Source: Terriglobia bacterium (GTDB lineage: Bacteria; Acidobacteriota; Terriglobia; UBA7540). Taken from it: DNA of 32,754 nucleotides. The stretch covers positions 1-32,754 of the forward strand of contig JAIQGH010000049.1 in the NCBI GenBank assembly GCA_020072655.1. The letters run 5' to 3'. The position numbers and the translations under genes were made by a program. Below, piece after piece: positions 9,108 to 17,498 of this stretch (position 1 is its first letter; each line of letters begins with the position of its first letter). The notes below the pieces were generated by a model. That model saw only the letters and a program-made list of their open reading frames with translations. It was not told where the DNA came from and did not search any database.

Positions 9108-10301
9108 TCAGGCATAACTGGCCAGTGACGCTGCGTTCTTCTTGCCTCGCTCGGCCGAGGCTTTCTCCAAGTAGCCCGAGGCACGGAAGGCTGCCAGGGG
9201 GTCCTCCGACAGACCTTTGGCACGCCTCCAATCGCGAATCACCGGACGCACATCCGTCGCAAAGGCTTCCTTGAGGCACTCCTCGGCGTCCACGAGCTCA
9301 CACTTCTGCTGGTGGCGAGCCAGGCGCGCGTGGTCAACCAGCGTCGCCTTCGCATACAACTCCTGGGCGGTTGTCGCGGTTTGGATCATCTCCTCGATCT
9401 TGCTCTTCAGGTTGTGGCTCTGATCGATCATGTAAGCGATATCCGCGCGGCGACCCGTCTCCCATTCAAAATAGAGAATTTCGTGGAAGATGCGAAAGAC
9501 CTGGTAGGGATCGATCGAGCCCAGCGTCAAATCATCGTCGGCGTAACGGCGGTCGTTGAAGTGGAAACCTCCCAGCATATCTTCGCTGAGCAGCCAGGTA
9601 ACAACCTGCTCGATATTCTGCGCCTGATAATGGTGGCCCGTATCCACCAGCACCTTGGCGCGCGGGCCGGCAGCGCGGGCGAGCAGCAAAGCCATCCCCC
9701 AATCGGCAATGTCGGTGTGGTAAAAGGCCGGCTCGAAGGGCTTGTACTCCACCAACAGCCGCTGGGTGGGTGAGAGCTTGGCGTGGCTCTCCCGCAAGCC
9801 CTCTTCAAACCACTTTTTCCGGTGGCGAATGTTGGCGGTGCCCGGATAGTTCGATCCGTCCGCAAACCAGAGCGAGATATCGCGGCTTCCCGTCTGCTTT
9901 CCGATCTCAATGCAATCCAGGATGTGCTGCAACGCTGCTCGGCGGATCTGGGGCTCGGGATTTCCCAAAGACCCGTATTTGTACTCCTGGTCCTGAAAGA
10001 CGTTGGGGTTGATGGCGCCAATCCCCACGCCATACTTCGCGGCGTAGCCCTTCACTTCGTCGGTGCTCTGGAGACCTTCCGGGAAGTCCCAGAGGACATG
10101 CACCGCCACCGTCGGGCAAATGCCCGTACAGCGGTGGACTTCGCCGGCGTCCCGGAACTTTTCCTCCGTGTTCGTGGCGGCGGCCGCTTGAATGAATTTG
10201 CCAAAACGCGTCCCGGTATTGGCGAACCCCCAGGACGGTAACTCGATGCGGAAAGCGTCCAAACTCTTCCAAAGCGCCTGCTCGCGTGGGGCCTCCGGCA
10301 T
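9108..10301 (-). CDS. rhaI: L-rhamnose isomerase (RhaI type)
   Basis: The enzyme interconverts L-rhamnose and L-rhamnulose in the cytoplasm. The 397-residue TIM-barrel protein resembles the Pseudomonas-type (RhaI) isomerase rather than E. coli RhaA. Metal and substrate motifs are visible in order: LLVEYKPFEPAFYHTD, the metal-binding stretch VLVDTGHHYQAQNIE, and GGFHFNDRRYADDDLTLGSIDPYQVF. A very strong ribosome-binding site (GGGAGGTGA) precedes the ATG. No other rhamnose genes (kinase, aldolase, permease) lie in the window, so it appears to be a stand-alone copy. Related sugar isomerases in this family act on other 6-deoxy or rare sugars, so substrate breadth is uncertain. Confidence 0.88.
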   Translation of the reverse strand: MPEAPREQALWKSLDAFRIELPSWGFANTGTRFGKFIQAAAATNTEEKFRDAGEVHRCTGICPTVAVHVLWDFPEGLQSTDEVKGYAAKYGVGIGAINPNVFQDQEYKYGSLGNPEPQIRRAALQHILDCIEIGKQTGSRDISLWFADGSNYPGTANIRHRKKWFEEGLRESHAKLSPTQRLLVEYKPFEPAFYHTDIADWGMALLLARAAGPRAKVLVDTGHHYQAQNIEQVVTWLLSEDMLGGFHFNDRRYADDDLTLGSIDPYQVFRIFHEILYFEWETGRRADIAYMIDQSHNLKSKIEEMIQTATTAQELYAKATLVDHARLARHQQKCELVDAEECLKEAFATDVRPVIRDWRRAKGLSEDPLAAFRASGYLEKASAERGKKNAASLASYA

Positions 10302-10328
10302 AGTTCACCTCCCTTTCGCTCGGCAGAG

Positions 10329-10358
10329 AGTCTAATTGGCCCGCTCGGACTCCGTCAA
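10329..10358 (-). promoter_or_regulatory. Probable sigma70 promoter of rhaI
   Basis: On the minus strand TTGACG (10358-10353) is followed after 18 bases by TAGACT (10334-10329), placing the transcription start roughly 20 bases before the rhaI ATG. The -35 matches consensus at 5 of 6 positions and the -10 at 4 of 6. Confidence 0.5.
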
Positions 10359-10416
10359 GGTTGCCCGACGATGTCGAGGCGTTTGAGCGCTTCCTCGTTG
10401 ATTGTCAGGCCAGGGG

Positions 10417-10524
10417 CTAGTGCCGTCCCAACTTGTTCGGTCTAACCGCTAAGTTCGGGACCTTTACAGACTGGATGAGATCGTTGGCGTCGGGATTAGG
10501 GCGAGACAGTTGGAACGGCACTAG
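10417..10524. mobile_element. 108-bp terminal-inverted-repeat element (MITE-like)
   Basis: CTAGTGCCGTCCCAACT (10417-10433) and AGTTGGAACGGCACTAG (10508-10524) are inverted repeats matching at 16 of 17 positions and bounding 108 bases with no coding capacity. The right end overlaps the 3' end of the tyrosine phenol-lyase gene, and its CTAG supplies that gene's TAG stop codon. The ends could be a mobile element's termini, with CTAG as part of the repeat or as a target duplication. Confidence 0.65.
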
Positions 10525-11912
10525 ACCTTCTCAAAGCGCGCCTGGAAGAAGCGCAAGTATTTCGGCTCAAAAATCATCTTGAGGCCGCGGGCTCCTGCGC
10601 GCTGCTCGAAGACGTGGAGCACGGACTCCGCCACCACGTCCATGTGCGCTTGGGTGTAGACGCGCCGGGGGAGCGCCAAGCGCACCAGCTCAAGTTTCGG
10701 GAACCGCTCTTCTCCGGTTTTCGAGTCGCGGCCGGCGCTGACCGCGCCGCGCTCCATCGAGCGCACGCCGGAGTCCACGTAGAGGTCGGCCGCCAGCGCC
10801 TGCGCCGGATACTGGCACTGCGGAAGGTGCGCGTAAATCGCCCGCGCGTCGAGGAACACCGCGTGCCCGCCAATTGGCCGCACGATGGGGATCCCCCAGT
10901 CAATCATGTGCTGGCCGAGGTACTCGACCTGGCCGACGCGGGCGCGCATGTGGTCGTCGTCCACGCTCTCGACGATGCCGCGCGCCATGGCCTCCATGTC
11001 GCGCCCCGCGAGCCCGCCGTAGGTGTGCAGGCCCTCGTAGACCACCACCAGGTTGCGCGCCTCTTCGTACAAGCCCTGATCGTTCGTCGCCAGCCAGCCG
11101 CCGATATTGGTGAGCGCATCCTTCTTGGCGCTCATCGTGCACGTGTCGGTGTAGGAGCAATACTCTTTTAGAATCTCGGCGACCTTCTTCGACTTATAAC
11201 CTTCTTCGCGCTGCTGGATGAAGTAGGCGTTCTCCACGGCGCGCGTCGCATCGAGCACGATGGGGATGTGGTGCTGGGAACAATAATCGCGCAGCGCGCG
11301 CAGATTGCCCATGGATTGCGGCTGGCCGCCCGCCATGTTGACGGTGCCCGCGATGCTGACGTAGGGAACCTTTTTCGCGCCGACTTCGTCCACGAGCTTG
11401 CGCAGCTTGGTGAAATCGACGTTGCCTTTGAACGGATGCTCCCTCGCCGGGTCGTGGGCCTCGTCAATGATGACGTCCACGAACGTTCCTCCGGCGAGCT
11501 CCTGGTGCAAGCGCGTCGTCGTGAAGTACATGTTCCCGGGAATGAAGTCGCCGGGCTTGATCAGGATTTTCGACAGGATGTGCTCCGCGCCGCGGCCCTG
11601 ATGGGTGGGCACAAGGTACTTGTAGCCGTAATGCTCTGTGACCGCGTCCCAGAGGTGGTAGAAATTCTTGCTGCCCGCGTAAGCCTCGTCACCGAGCATC
11701 AGGCCGGACCACTGAATATCACTCATGGCGTTCGTGCCGCTGTCGGTGAGCAGGTCGATGTAGACATCTTCGGAGCGAAGCAAGAACGTGTTGAAGCCCG
11801 CCTCGGCAATCGCCCGCTCGCGCTGTTCGCGCGTGGTGAGACGCAGCGGCTCGACCATCTTCACTTTCCAGGGCTCGGCCCAGGAGCGGCGACTAGGTTT
11901 AGGATAGGGCAT
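10521..11912 (-). CDS. tpl: Tyrosine phenol-lyase
   Basis: This PLP enzyme splits L-tyrosine into phenol, pyruvate and ammonia. The 463-residue protein aligns by eye along the Citrobacter freundii enzyme with a constant offset of seven. Tyr78 (Tyr71), Asp221 (Asp214) and the PLP-binding Lys264 (Lys257, in CTMSAKKD) are all present. The residues that separate this enzyme from tryptophanase are also of the phenol-lyase type: Thr131 in MYFTTTR (Thr124), Arg388 in SMERG (Arg381) and Phe455-Phe456 in RFFQARF. GGAGGAAACC lies directly before the ATG. The protein ends at the normal length although its stop codon falls in an inverted-repeat element. No tyrosine permease or regulator is adjacent. Confidence 0.92.
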   Translation of the reverse strand: MPYPKPSRRSWAEPWKVKMVEPLRLTTREQRERAIAEAGFNTFLLRSEDVYIDLLTDSGTNAMSDIQWSGLMLGDEAYAGSKNFYHLWDAVTEHYGYKYLVPTHQGRGAEHILSKILIKPGDFIPGNMYFTTTRLHQELAGGTFVDVIIDEAHDPAREHPFKGNVDFTKLRKLVDEVGAKKVPYVSIAGTVNMAGGQPQSMGNLRALRDYCSQHHIPIVLDATRAVENAYFIQQREEGYKSKKVAEILKEYCSYTDTCTMSAKKDALTNIGGWLATNDQGLYEEARNLVVVYEGLHTYGGLAGRDMEAMARGIVESVDDDHMRARVGQVEYLGQHMIDWGIPIVRPIGGHAVFLDARAIYAHLPQCQYPAQALAADLYVDSGVRSMERGAVSAGRDSKTGEERFPKLELVRLALPRRVYTQAHMDVVAESVLHVFEQRAGARGLKMIFEPKYLRFFQARFEKV

Positions 11913-11934
11913 GGTTTCCTCCGCACTGCAAATT

Positions 11935-11949
11935 GCAGTCTAACAAACA
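11935..11949. promoter_or_regulatory. 15-base palindrome upstream of tpl, possible operator
   Basis: ACTGCAA-A-TTGCAGT is a perfect 7-bp inverted repeat around one base, 23 bases upstream of the tpl ATG and just before its ribosome-binding site. The position fits an operator or leader hairpin. It does not resemble the TyrR box of enterobacteria. The rest of this 74-base gap shows no convincing promoter. Confidence 0.3.
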
Positions 11950-11986
11950 TCGTTGGCGGAAGGGCAAGAGTTGGTAGTGGGTTCTT

Positions 11987-13327
11987 CTATTTGACGGTCA
12001 CAGCTACGTTGACGCTGTGGGTGAGAGAACCATACGTTCCTGTCAGGGTGAGCGTGTAGGTGCCGGCGGGAGTGCCCGCGGGCGGAGGTGGCGCAGGCGG
12101 CACTCCGCCACCTCCGCCGCAGGCCGACCAGAGTAAGACAGTGAGGGTCGCCACAGCCACGCCCGCGCGTGCCCAGCGCAAACGCCTGCGCGCGCCGCTC
12201 GCAGCCGAGAAGGCAAACAAGAGGGCTGCGAGGACCAGCCAGTACGGAGGCAACTTGCGGTGAGGCCGCATGCTCCCGGGGCGCGAGCCCTCTTCCGGTG
12301 CGGCCGCGCCGCCCGCCGCGGTTTCGAACGTCACGGTGGCTTGAGCGGCGTTCGTCCCATCGAGGATCAGCGACGAGGGCAAGACCGCGCAGCTTGCCGC
12401 TCGGGGCGCGCCAGAGCAGGCGAGCGCAACGGTCTTGGCGAAGCCGCCCGCGGGAACGACTGTCAAAGTATAGGAACCGGATTTCCCCGCTGCGATTTCC
12501 GCCTTGTCGGGCGAGGCCGAGACGGAAAAGTCCTGGCCGATTCCAGAGAGCGAAACCGCTTGAACGTCGTGCGGAAAGCTGTTGGTCACGGTGAGCGCTC
12601 CGCTGCGCGTTCCGGCGGTCGTGGGGGCGAACGTGATGTGGATGGTGCAACTGGCTCCGGCGGGCAGGCCGCTCTCGCAGTTGTTGGCTTCCGCAAAATC
12701 CCCGCTCGTCGCGATGCCGCTCAGGGAGAGGGGCGCGTTCCCGGAATTGGCCAGCGTGACGGCGCGCGGAGCGCTCGTAGCGCCCACCACCATTCCCTCG
12801 AAGACGATGGCGCTCGCCGAAAGGTCCATTGCCGGGCCGATGCCGTTTCCCGCAAGCTCGACGGCGTGAGGAGCGCCGTCCGCGTCACTCGGAATGGTTA
12901 GTTCGCCGGTGCGAGCGCCTGGGACGGCGGGAGCAAACGTCACCTCAAGCGCGCAGTCGCTGCCCGGTGCGAGGGTAGTGCCGCATTCGTTCGCAACAGT
13001 AAAGTCGCCGCTGATGCTCGGCTTGCCGAGCGCCACCAGCGCCTCACCAACATTCTTTAGGGTGATTGTTTGGGGAGCACTGGTGGTTCCAATGCCCTGG
13101 TCGGCGAAGGCGAGCTTTGCCGCAGAGAGGCGCAGAACCGGCGGCGGCTCGATGCTGACCTTGGTGACGAACCCATCGTAAGAGCCGCCGCCGTACGCGG
13201 GCTGGACGGTCGCCGAGGCGACAGGAAAATCCGTGGAGAACGTTTCGCCCCCGAGATAGGCGTTCCCGCGCGCGTCCACGGCGACGGCGCGTGCCTCTTC
13301 GTTTCCGCTCCCGCCCAGGTAGGTGGA
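11987..13327 (-). CDS. SBBP/choice-of-anchor D surface protein, 3' part after a frameshift
   Basis: This is the downstream half of a gene broken by a frameshift at about 13328. The matching sequence starts inside an SBBP propeller repeat (STYLGGSGNEEARAVAVDARGNAY) and is followed by two or more choice-of-anchor D (ASPM/SPD-2/Hydin-like) Ig-type domains (for example APQTITLKNVGEALVALGKPSISGDFTVANECGTTLAPGSDC). Then come a further beta domain, a membrane segment (YWLVLAALLFAFSAASG), a second hydrophobic stretch ending SACGGGGG, and a Pro-rich linker with a last beta module. The frame stays open upstream to 13516, but that part translates to non-homologous sequence. Together with the 5' part it would make one protein of about 900 residues, presumably anchored in the envelope. 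Confidence 0.75.
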   Translation of the reverse strand, partial: STYLGGSGNEEARAVAVDARGNAYLGGETFSTDFPVASATVQPAYGGGSYDGFVTKVSIEPPPVLRLSAAKLAFADQGIGTTSAPQTITLKNVGEALVALGKPSISGDFTVANECGTTLAPGSDCALEVTFAPAVPGARTGELTIPSDADGAPHAVELAGNGIGPAMDLSASAIVFEGMVVGATSAPRAVTLANSGNAPLSLSGIATSGDFAEANNCESGLPAGASCTIHITFAPTTAGTRSGALTVTNSFPHDVQAVSLSGIGQDFSVSASPDKAEIAAGKSGSYTLTVVPAGGFAKTVALACSGAPRAASCAVLPSSLILDGTNAAQATVTFETAAGGAAAPEEGSRPGSMRPHRKLPPYWLVLAALLFAFSAASGARRRLRWARAGVAVATLTVLLWSACGGGGGVPPAPPPPAGTPAGTYTLTLTGTYGSLTHSVNVAVTVK

Positions 13328-14717
13328 TGCCCAGCCTGGCGAGGAAAGCATCGAAGAAGCCGCCGCTCGCGCCTTGGACTGGCTTGGCGAGCGGGAAGCC
13401 GCTGCCGTAGGTGTAGCCCGCCACGTAAGCACGGCCCGCGGAGTCCACGGCCACGTCCAAGCCGGCCTCGGCGCCTGCGCCGCCCAGGTAGGTGGAATAA
13501 ACGGCCGATGCCCCATCCGGGCTCAGCTTGGTGAGGAAAGCATCAGTGGACCTGCCGCCGCCGCTTGCTTGGAGGGCGCCCGAGCCCACAGGGTAATCCA
13601 CGGAGGTTGTCTGGCCGGTGACGTAGGCGCTCGCGCAAGAATCCACGGCGATTCCGTAGCCGTAGTCGCCCCCGCTCCCCCCCAGGTACGTTGAGTAGAC
13701 CATCGATCCTTCCTGGCCCAACTTGACAACGTAAGCATCGAAGCACGGCGACGTGCTGACCGAAGCGCCGCAGGTGCCGCCGGCACTGTTGGGCTGGAGA
13801 GCCTGCAGGGTAGGGAAGTCCTGTGAATTTGTGTAGCCGGTCGCATAAGCGTTACCCGCCGCGTCCGCGGCGATGCGCGTCCCGAAATCGTCTCCGCTGC
13901 CGCCGAGATAGGTCGAGTAGGTGAAGGCCGTGCCTTGCGGGTCGAGCTTGGCGACAAACCCGTCGTAGGTTCCCCCGCCGAATCGGGTCAGGATGGCGTT
14001 ACGCAGCGGGAAATCGCTGGACGCCGTGAAGCCGCTGACCATCGCGTCCCCATCCGCATCCACGGCAATCCCTTGCCCGTAGTCGTCGGCACTGCCTCCC
14101 AGGTAGGTGGAGTACACGATCGAGGCCCCCGTCGCATCGAGCTTGGCCGCGAAAGCGTCGAAGCAACGGGCGGCGCCGCACGTCCCTCCGCCCGCCGTGG
14201 CTTGAATCGTGTTCACGACAGGGAAATCGGGTGAGTTCGTGTAACCCGTGATGTAGGCCGCGCCGGAGTCGTCCACAGCAATCGCGGCACCGTAGTCCTC
14301 GCCGCTTCCGCCCAAATACGTGGCATAGACGAGCCTTATCCCCGAGGGATCGATTTTGGCGACGAAGGCGTCAAAGCAAGCGTAGGTGTCCAACCCGCTG
14401 CCGCATGTTCCTCCCCCCAGCGCGGATTGCGCGCCACTGCGCACCGGGAAGTCTGGCGAGTTCGTGTAACCCGTCACATAAACGCTGCCGACGCTATCCA
14501 CGGCAACGCCCGTCACGGCGTCAAATCCCGACCCGCCGAGATAGGTCGAGTAATTCAGCGCGGGGGCGATGACCAGAGGCAGGTTGTCTCCCGCCGTCGC
14601 GGCGAGGCGGAATGCGGCCAGGGCGGCGACCGCGAGAACAACTGCAAACGCCACCCGGCGCTTGCCCGGTCTCCGGCAAGCGCGTGCCTGTCCAGTGCGT
14701 TTCCCCGCCGCGTCCAT
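13044..14717 (-). CDS. SBBP beta-propeller repeat protein, 5' part before a frameshift
   Basis: The product starts with a basic N-terminus and a signal-like hydrophobic segment (VAFAVVLAVAALAAFRLAATAG). It then shows six SBBP repeats, each beginning YSTYLGGSG-like and running through IAVD...AYVTGYTNSPDFPV. The pattern is broken at FDAFLARL near 13332: beyond it this frame runs on as an arginine-rich, non-homologous tail to 13044, while the seventh repeat continues in the next frame. The start at 14717 follows an in-frame TAG and has no clear ribosome-binding site. SBBP proteins of this type are large, secreted or surface-bound and of unknown ligand. The gene is probably a pseudogene in this sequence, or carries a sequencing error. 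Confidence 0.75.
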   Translation of the reverse strand: MDAAGKRTGQARACRRPGKRRVAFAVVLAVAALAAFRLAATAGDNLPLVIAPALNYSTYLGGSGFDAVTGVAVDSVGSVYVTGYTNSPDFPVRSGAQSALGGGTCGSGLDTYACFDAFVAKIDPSGIRLVYATYLGGSGEDYGAAIAVDDSGAAYITGYTNSPDFPVVNTIQATAGGGTCGAARCFDAFAAKLDATGASIVYSTYLGGSADDYGQGIAVDADGDAMVSGFTASSDFPLRNAILTRFGGGTYDGFVAKLDPQGTAFTYSTYLGGSGDDFGTRIAADAAGNAYATGYTNSQDFPTLQALQPNSAGGTCGASVSTSPCFDAYVVKLGQEGSMVYSTYLGGSGGDYGYGIAVDSCASAYVTGQTTSVDYPVGSGALQASGGGRSTDAFLTKLSPDGASAVYSTYLGGAGAEAGLDVAVDSAGRAYVAGYTYGSGFPLAKPVQGASGGFFDAFLARLGIHLPGRERKRRGTRRRRGRARERLSRGRNVLHGFSCRLGDRPARVRRRLLRWVRHQGQHRAAAGSAPLCGKARLRRPGHWNHQCSPNNHPKECW

Positions 14718-14824
14718 CTAGCCTAGTTTTCGGCGGGAAACAGGAAGGGCATGAGGGGAAATGCGGCAACGAGCGCTGGTTCCCCTCCTTTGTAGGGAGG
14801 GGATTAAGGGGTGGTTGTGACTGC

Positions 14825-15226
14825 TCAGCCCTTGCCGACTTTCGTGCCCAAGGCGAGCGCCCCGGGGCCGGAAAGTGCCAGCGCCAGGCTTGCCGCGAGC
14901 AAGGTCATCGGGAATTCGACCCCGGGGGTGAAGAAGCCGCGCTTGAGGTGGACGAGCAGCACCGCCACTACCATAACGCAGGCGCTCAGTGCCGCCGCCC
15001 AACGCGTGAAGATTCCGAAAATCAGGGCCAAGCCGCCCACGAATTCCACGAGCATCAAAACGATCGCCGCCACGAGGGGCAGAGGAAATCCCAGGTGGGC
15101 CAGAAATCCCGCGACCCCTCGGAAGCCCGTCACGAAAATCTTCTGACCGCCGTGCATCACGAACACCGCCCCCACCGCCAGCCGCAAAAGCAACAAACCC
15201 CAGGCTGAGGTTCCACTGCTGCTCAT
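14825..15226 (-). CDS. DoxX family membrane protein
   Basis: The 133-residue protein has four hydrophobic helices of the DoxX/DoxD fold. Typical motifs are LLLLRLAVGAVFVMHGGQKIF at the start (the HG.QK signature) and LMLVEFVGGLALIFGIFTRWAAALSACVMVVAV in the middle. DoxX-like proteins are associated with redox and thiol stress, but the reaction is not settled for most members. It lies just downstream of the pirin gene on the same strand (87-base gap), a common pairing for redox-responsive genes. The downstream gap to the SBBP protein contains nothing notable. Confidence 0.88.
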   Translation of the reverse strand: MSSSGTSAWGLLLLRLAVGAVFVMHGGQKIFVTGFRGVAGFLAHLGFPLPLVAAIVLMLVEFVGGLALIFGIFTRWAAALSACVMVVAVLLVHLKRGFFTPGVEFPMTLLAASLALALSGPGALALGTKVGKG

Positions 15227-15313
15227 TTCCGATGCTCCTTTGTCCGGGAGAGTCGAGGCAGAACGGCTCGCGGCCGCCTGCCCACGAGATGGATTGAAAA
15301 AGCGCCCGTCTCT

Positions 15314-16021
15314 TCAGCGGGCGTCGGGCAGATCGAGCAGGATCAGTTCGGAATCCTGCTTCGCTTCCAGCTGCAGTTGCTTTTCGTCGTCCAGGCGCGC
15401 TTGGTCGCCCCGCGCGAGCGCCGTCCCGTTCAGGCCGATACCACCTTCGATGACGAAGAGATATCCCTTTCGTCTCGCTCGGCTCTGGTGCGCCGCCCGC
15501 TCGCCCGCCTTGAGCGACGAGACAAAGACCAAGGCATCCTGGTCGATGTGCAGCGTACTCGTGAGATCCCCGTCGGAGATCACCGGCAGCAGTTTTCCGC
15601 CGCGTTCGTCGCGGGAAAAGCCGCGCTGCTCCCAGCGCGGCGGGAGCCGGCGGGTGCGGGGGAGAATCCAGAGCTGCAGCAGGTGCAGGGGCTCCTCCTT
15701 CGAGTGGTTGTATTCCGCGTGCATGACGCCTTTCCCGGCCGACATCACCTGCACCTCGCCCGCGCGGATGACGCCCTTGTTCCCCATGTTGTCCTGATGC
15801 TCGAGCGTCCCCGAAAGCACGTAGGTGATAATCTCCATGTCGCGATGACCGTGCATGGGAAAACCCTGTCCCGGCTGGATCACATCCTCGTTGAAGACGC
15901 GCAGCGCCCCCCAGTTGACATTGTCGGGGTCGTAATACGTATCGAAACTGAAATGCCAGTACGTATCCAACCAGCCGAAGTTCTGGTGGTGCCGCTCGTT
16001 TGATTTGATTACTTTAATCAT
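15314..16021 (-). CDS. Pirin family protein (YhhW-like, quercetin dioxygenase type)
   Basis: Pirins are bicupin metalloproteins; bacterial YhhW has quercetin 2,3-dioxygenase activity. The 235-residue length is right for the family. The N-terminal cupin carries all four metal ligands at positions expected for YhhW: His57 and His59 (MHGHRDMEIITY), His101 and Glu103 (VMHAEYNHS). The C-terminal cupin (from about 150) lacks an obvious metal site, as usual. AGGGAG lies about 9 bases before the ATG. A strong hairpin (16042-16077) sits in its upstream region. The physiological substrate is unknown. Confidence 0.9.
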   Translation of the reverse strand: MIKVIKSNERHHQNFGWLDTYWHFSFDTYYDPDNVNWGALRVFNEDVIQPGQGFPMHGHRDMEIITYVLSGTLEHQDNMGNKGVIRAGEVQVMSAGKGVMHAEYNHSKEEPLHLLQLWILPRTRRLPPRWEQRGFSRDERGGKLLPVISDGDLTSTLHIDQDALVFVSSLKAGERAAHQSRARRKGYLFVIEGGIGLNGTALARGDQARLDDEKQLQLEAKQDSELILLDLPDAR

Positions 16022-16041
16022 GCTTGCTCCCTGAAGCCCTT

Positions 16042-16077
16042 GGGGCGAGTGCGCAGCTTGCTCCGGCCACTCGCCCC
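16042..16077 (-). promoter_or_regulatory. Strong hairpin in the pirin leader
   Basis: GGGGCGAGTG (16042-16051) and CACTCGCCCC (16068-16077) form a perfect 10-bp stem with a 16-base loop, ending 20 bases before the pirin ATG. No U-run follows on either strand, so an intrinsic terminator for the upstream aldo/keto reductase gene is unlikely. A leader structure or protein site is possible. The rest of the 280-base gap (16022-16301) shows no gene. Confidence 0.4.
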
Positions 16078-16301
16078 TTGTCCTGACTGCTGAAGGATGC
16101 TTTTCCCCCCGTATTCGATGCCTGAAGGGATGCTGGCGTTGCGTATGCTTTCCAGACTTCTGCTGTTTAGCAAGGCGAGGATGCCCCGTCCAGCGGCGGC
16201 CCGGTCAAGAGAGGATTTGTGTGGCCGGCACAGGCCTGGAGTGGAGCCCCACCTGGCAAGCCTCTGCCGCTACACCCCACACGCTAACGACAGATTCCGG
16301 C

Positions 16302-17279
16302 TCATGCCTTGGCCAAGTGGAAGATAGGCTCGACGCCGGCCGCGCGCGCCAGCAACGTCTTCTCCTCCTCGGGCTGGAGCGGCTGAAGCTTCTGCGCCAC
16401 ATCCATGGCCAGGCGGAAGTACTTCTCATCGCCGGGCGGCACGGCGGCGGTGATGCGTTGAGAGAGCGTCCAGCGCAGCGCGAGCGTGGCTTCCTCAGGC
16501 AATGCCGCCGGCTCGTACCAGCATTTGGGATTCGGCCGGTCGCTTTCCTTCATACCTTTCGGCCACACGGTTTTGGCCATGGCCTTGAGCGCCAGGATTC
16601 CCATCTTCTTCTGGCGCGCTCGTTCAAGCACCTGCGGCCCGAAATTGGCCTGCGAGAACAACACGAAGTTCGTGGGAAACAGGATGGTATCGAAAGCATA
16701 GCGATCGAGCATCGCCAGCGCGTTCTCGACGGAGTGCGCCGAGAAGCCCATAAAACGGATCATGCCCGCCTGCCGCGCGGCCTGGAAGGTCTCCATGGCC
16801 CCATCCGGTCCGAAAATCTTCTCCACGTCCTCCTGCGTCGTCACGGCGTGAAACTGGTAGAGATCCAGGTGGTCCGTCCGCAGGAGCCGCAGAGATTCCT
16901 CGAGCTCTTGCCCCGCGCCGCTCTTGTCGCGTTTCGTCGTCTTGCAGGCCAGGAACACTTTCTGGCGATAGGGTTCGAGCGCCGGGCCCAGCCGCTCCTG
17001 CGCGTTACCGTAAGTCGGTGCGACGTCGAAATAATTGATGCCGCGGTCGTAAGCCTCGGCGACAATCTCGCTGGCGAACCGCGGTTCGACATCCTTGACC
17101 ACCATCCCGCCCAGCCCGATGATGGAGAGCTCGACGCCCGTCTTGCCCAGGCGGCGCTTGGGGATTGAGCCGGAGGGGGCAGTTCGCCCGGCAGCCTTTG
17201 CCAGCGGCTGAAGAACTTTCTGCGACGCCGCCAAGCCCGCAGCGACGGTCCCTTTCTTGAGGAAGTCTCGGCGATCCAT
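16302..17279 (-). CDS. Tat-exported aldo/keto reductase
   Basis: This 325-residue NADPH-type oxidoreductase has a twin-arginine signal (MDRRDFLKKGTVAAGLAAS), so it should be folded in the cytoplasm and exported to the periplasm. The (beta/alpha)8 domain begins near 41 (KRRLGKTGVELSIIGLGG). The catalytic tetrad is complete: Asp85 and Tyr90 (NYFDVAPTYG), Lys113 (ACKTTKR) and His144 (LYQFHAV). Similar Tat-bearing reductases are common in Acidobacteriota and Planctomycetes; substrates are unknown. It is divergent from the S41 protease gene across a 276-base gap. Confidence 0.9.
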   Translation of the reverse strand: MDRRDFLKKGTVAAGLAASQKVLQPLAKAAGRTAPSGSIPKRRLGKTGVELSIIGLGGMVVKDVEPRFASEIVAEAYDRGINYFDVAPTYGNAQERLGPALEPYRQKVFLACKTTKRDKSGAGQELEESLRLLRTDHLDLYQFHAVTTQEDVEKIFGPDGAMETFQAARQAGMIRFMGFSAHSVENALAMLDRYAFDTILFPTNFVLFSQANFGPQVLERARQKKMGILALKAMAKTVWPKGMKESDRPNPKCWYEPAALPEEATLALRWTLSQRITAAVPPGDEKYFRLAMDVAQKLQPLQPEEEKTLLARAAGVEPIFHLAKA

Positions 17280-17498
17280 GCTGATGCCTCCTTACGTGGC
17301 GGACGCAGGTCCGCGCAGAATTTGGTTCTCCCTGAGTTTTCACATTCTCACACCATGTCCCGTCCCACGTCAACGGTGGCCCGGACCTGGACTGGGAAGG
17401 TAAGTGGCGCAGGTCAGGAGCCCGACCGGTCGCGCCGAGAAACTATCCAGGCAAATCCGCATCCAACCAAGGGGGCTATTTCGTGGGGCCGCTGCTCC

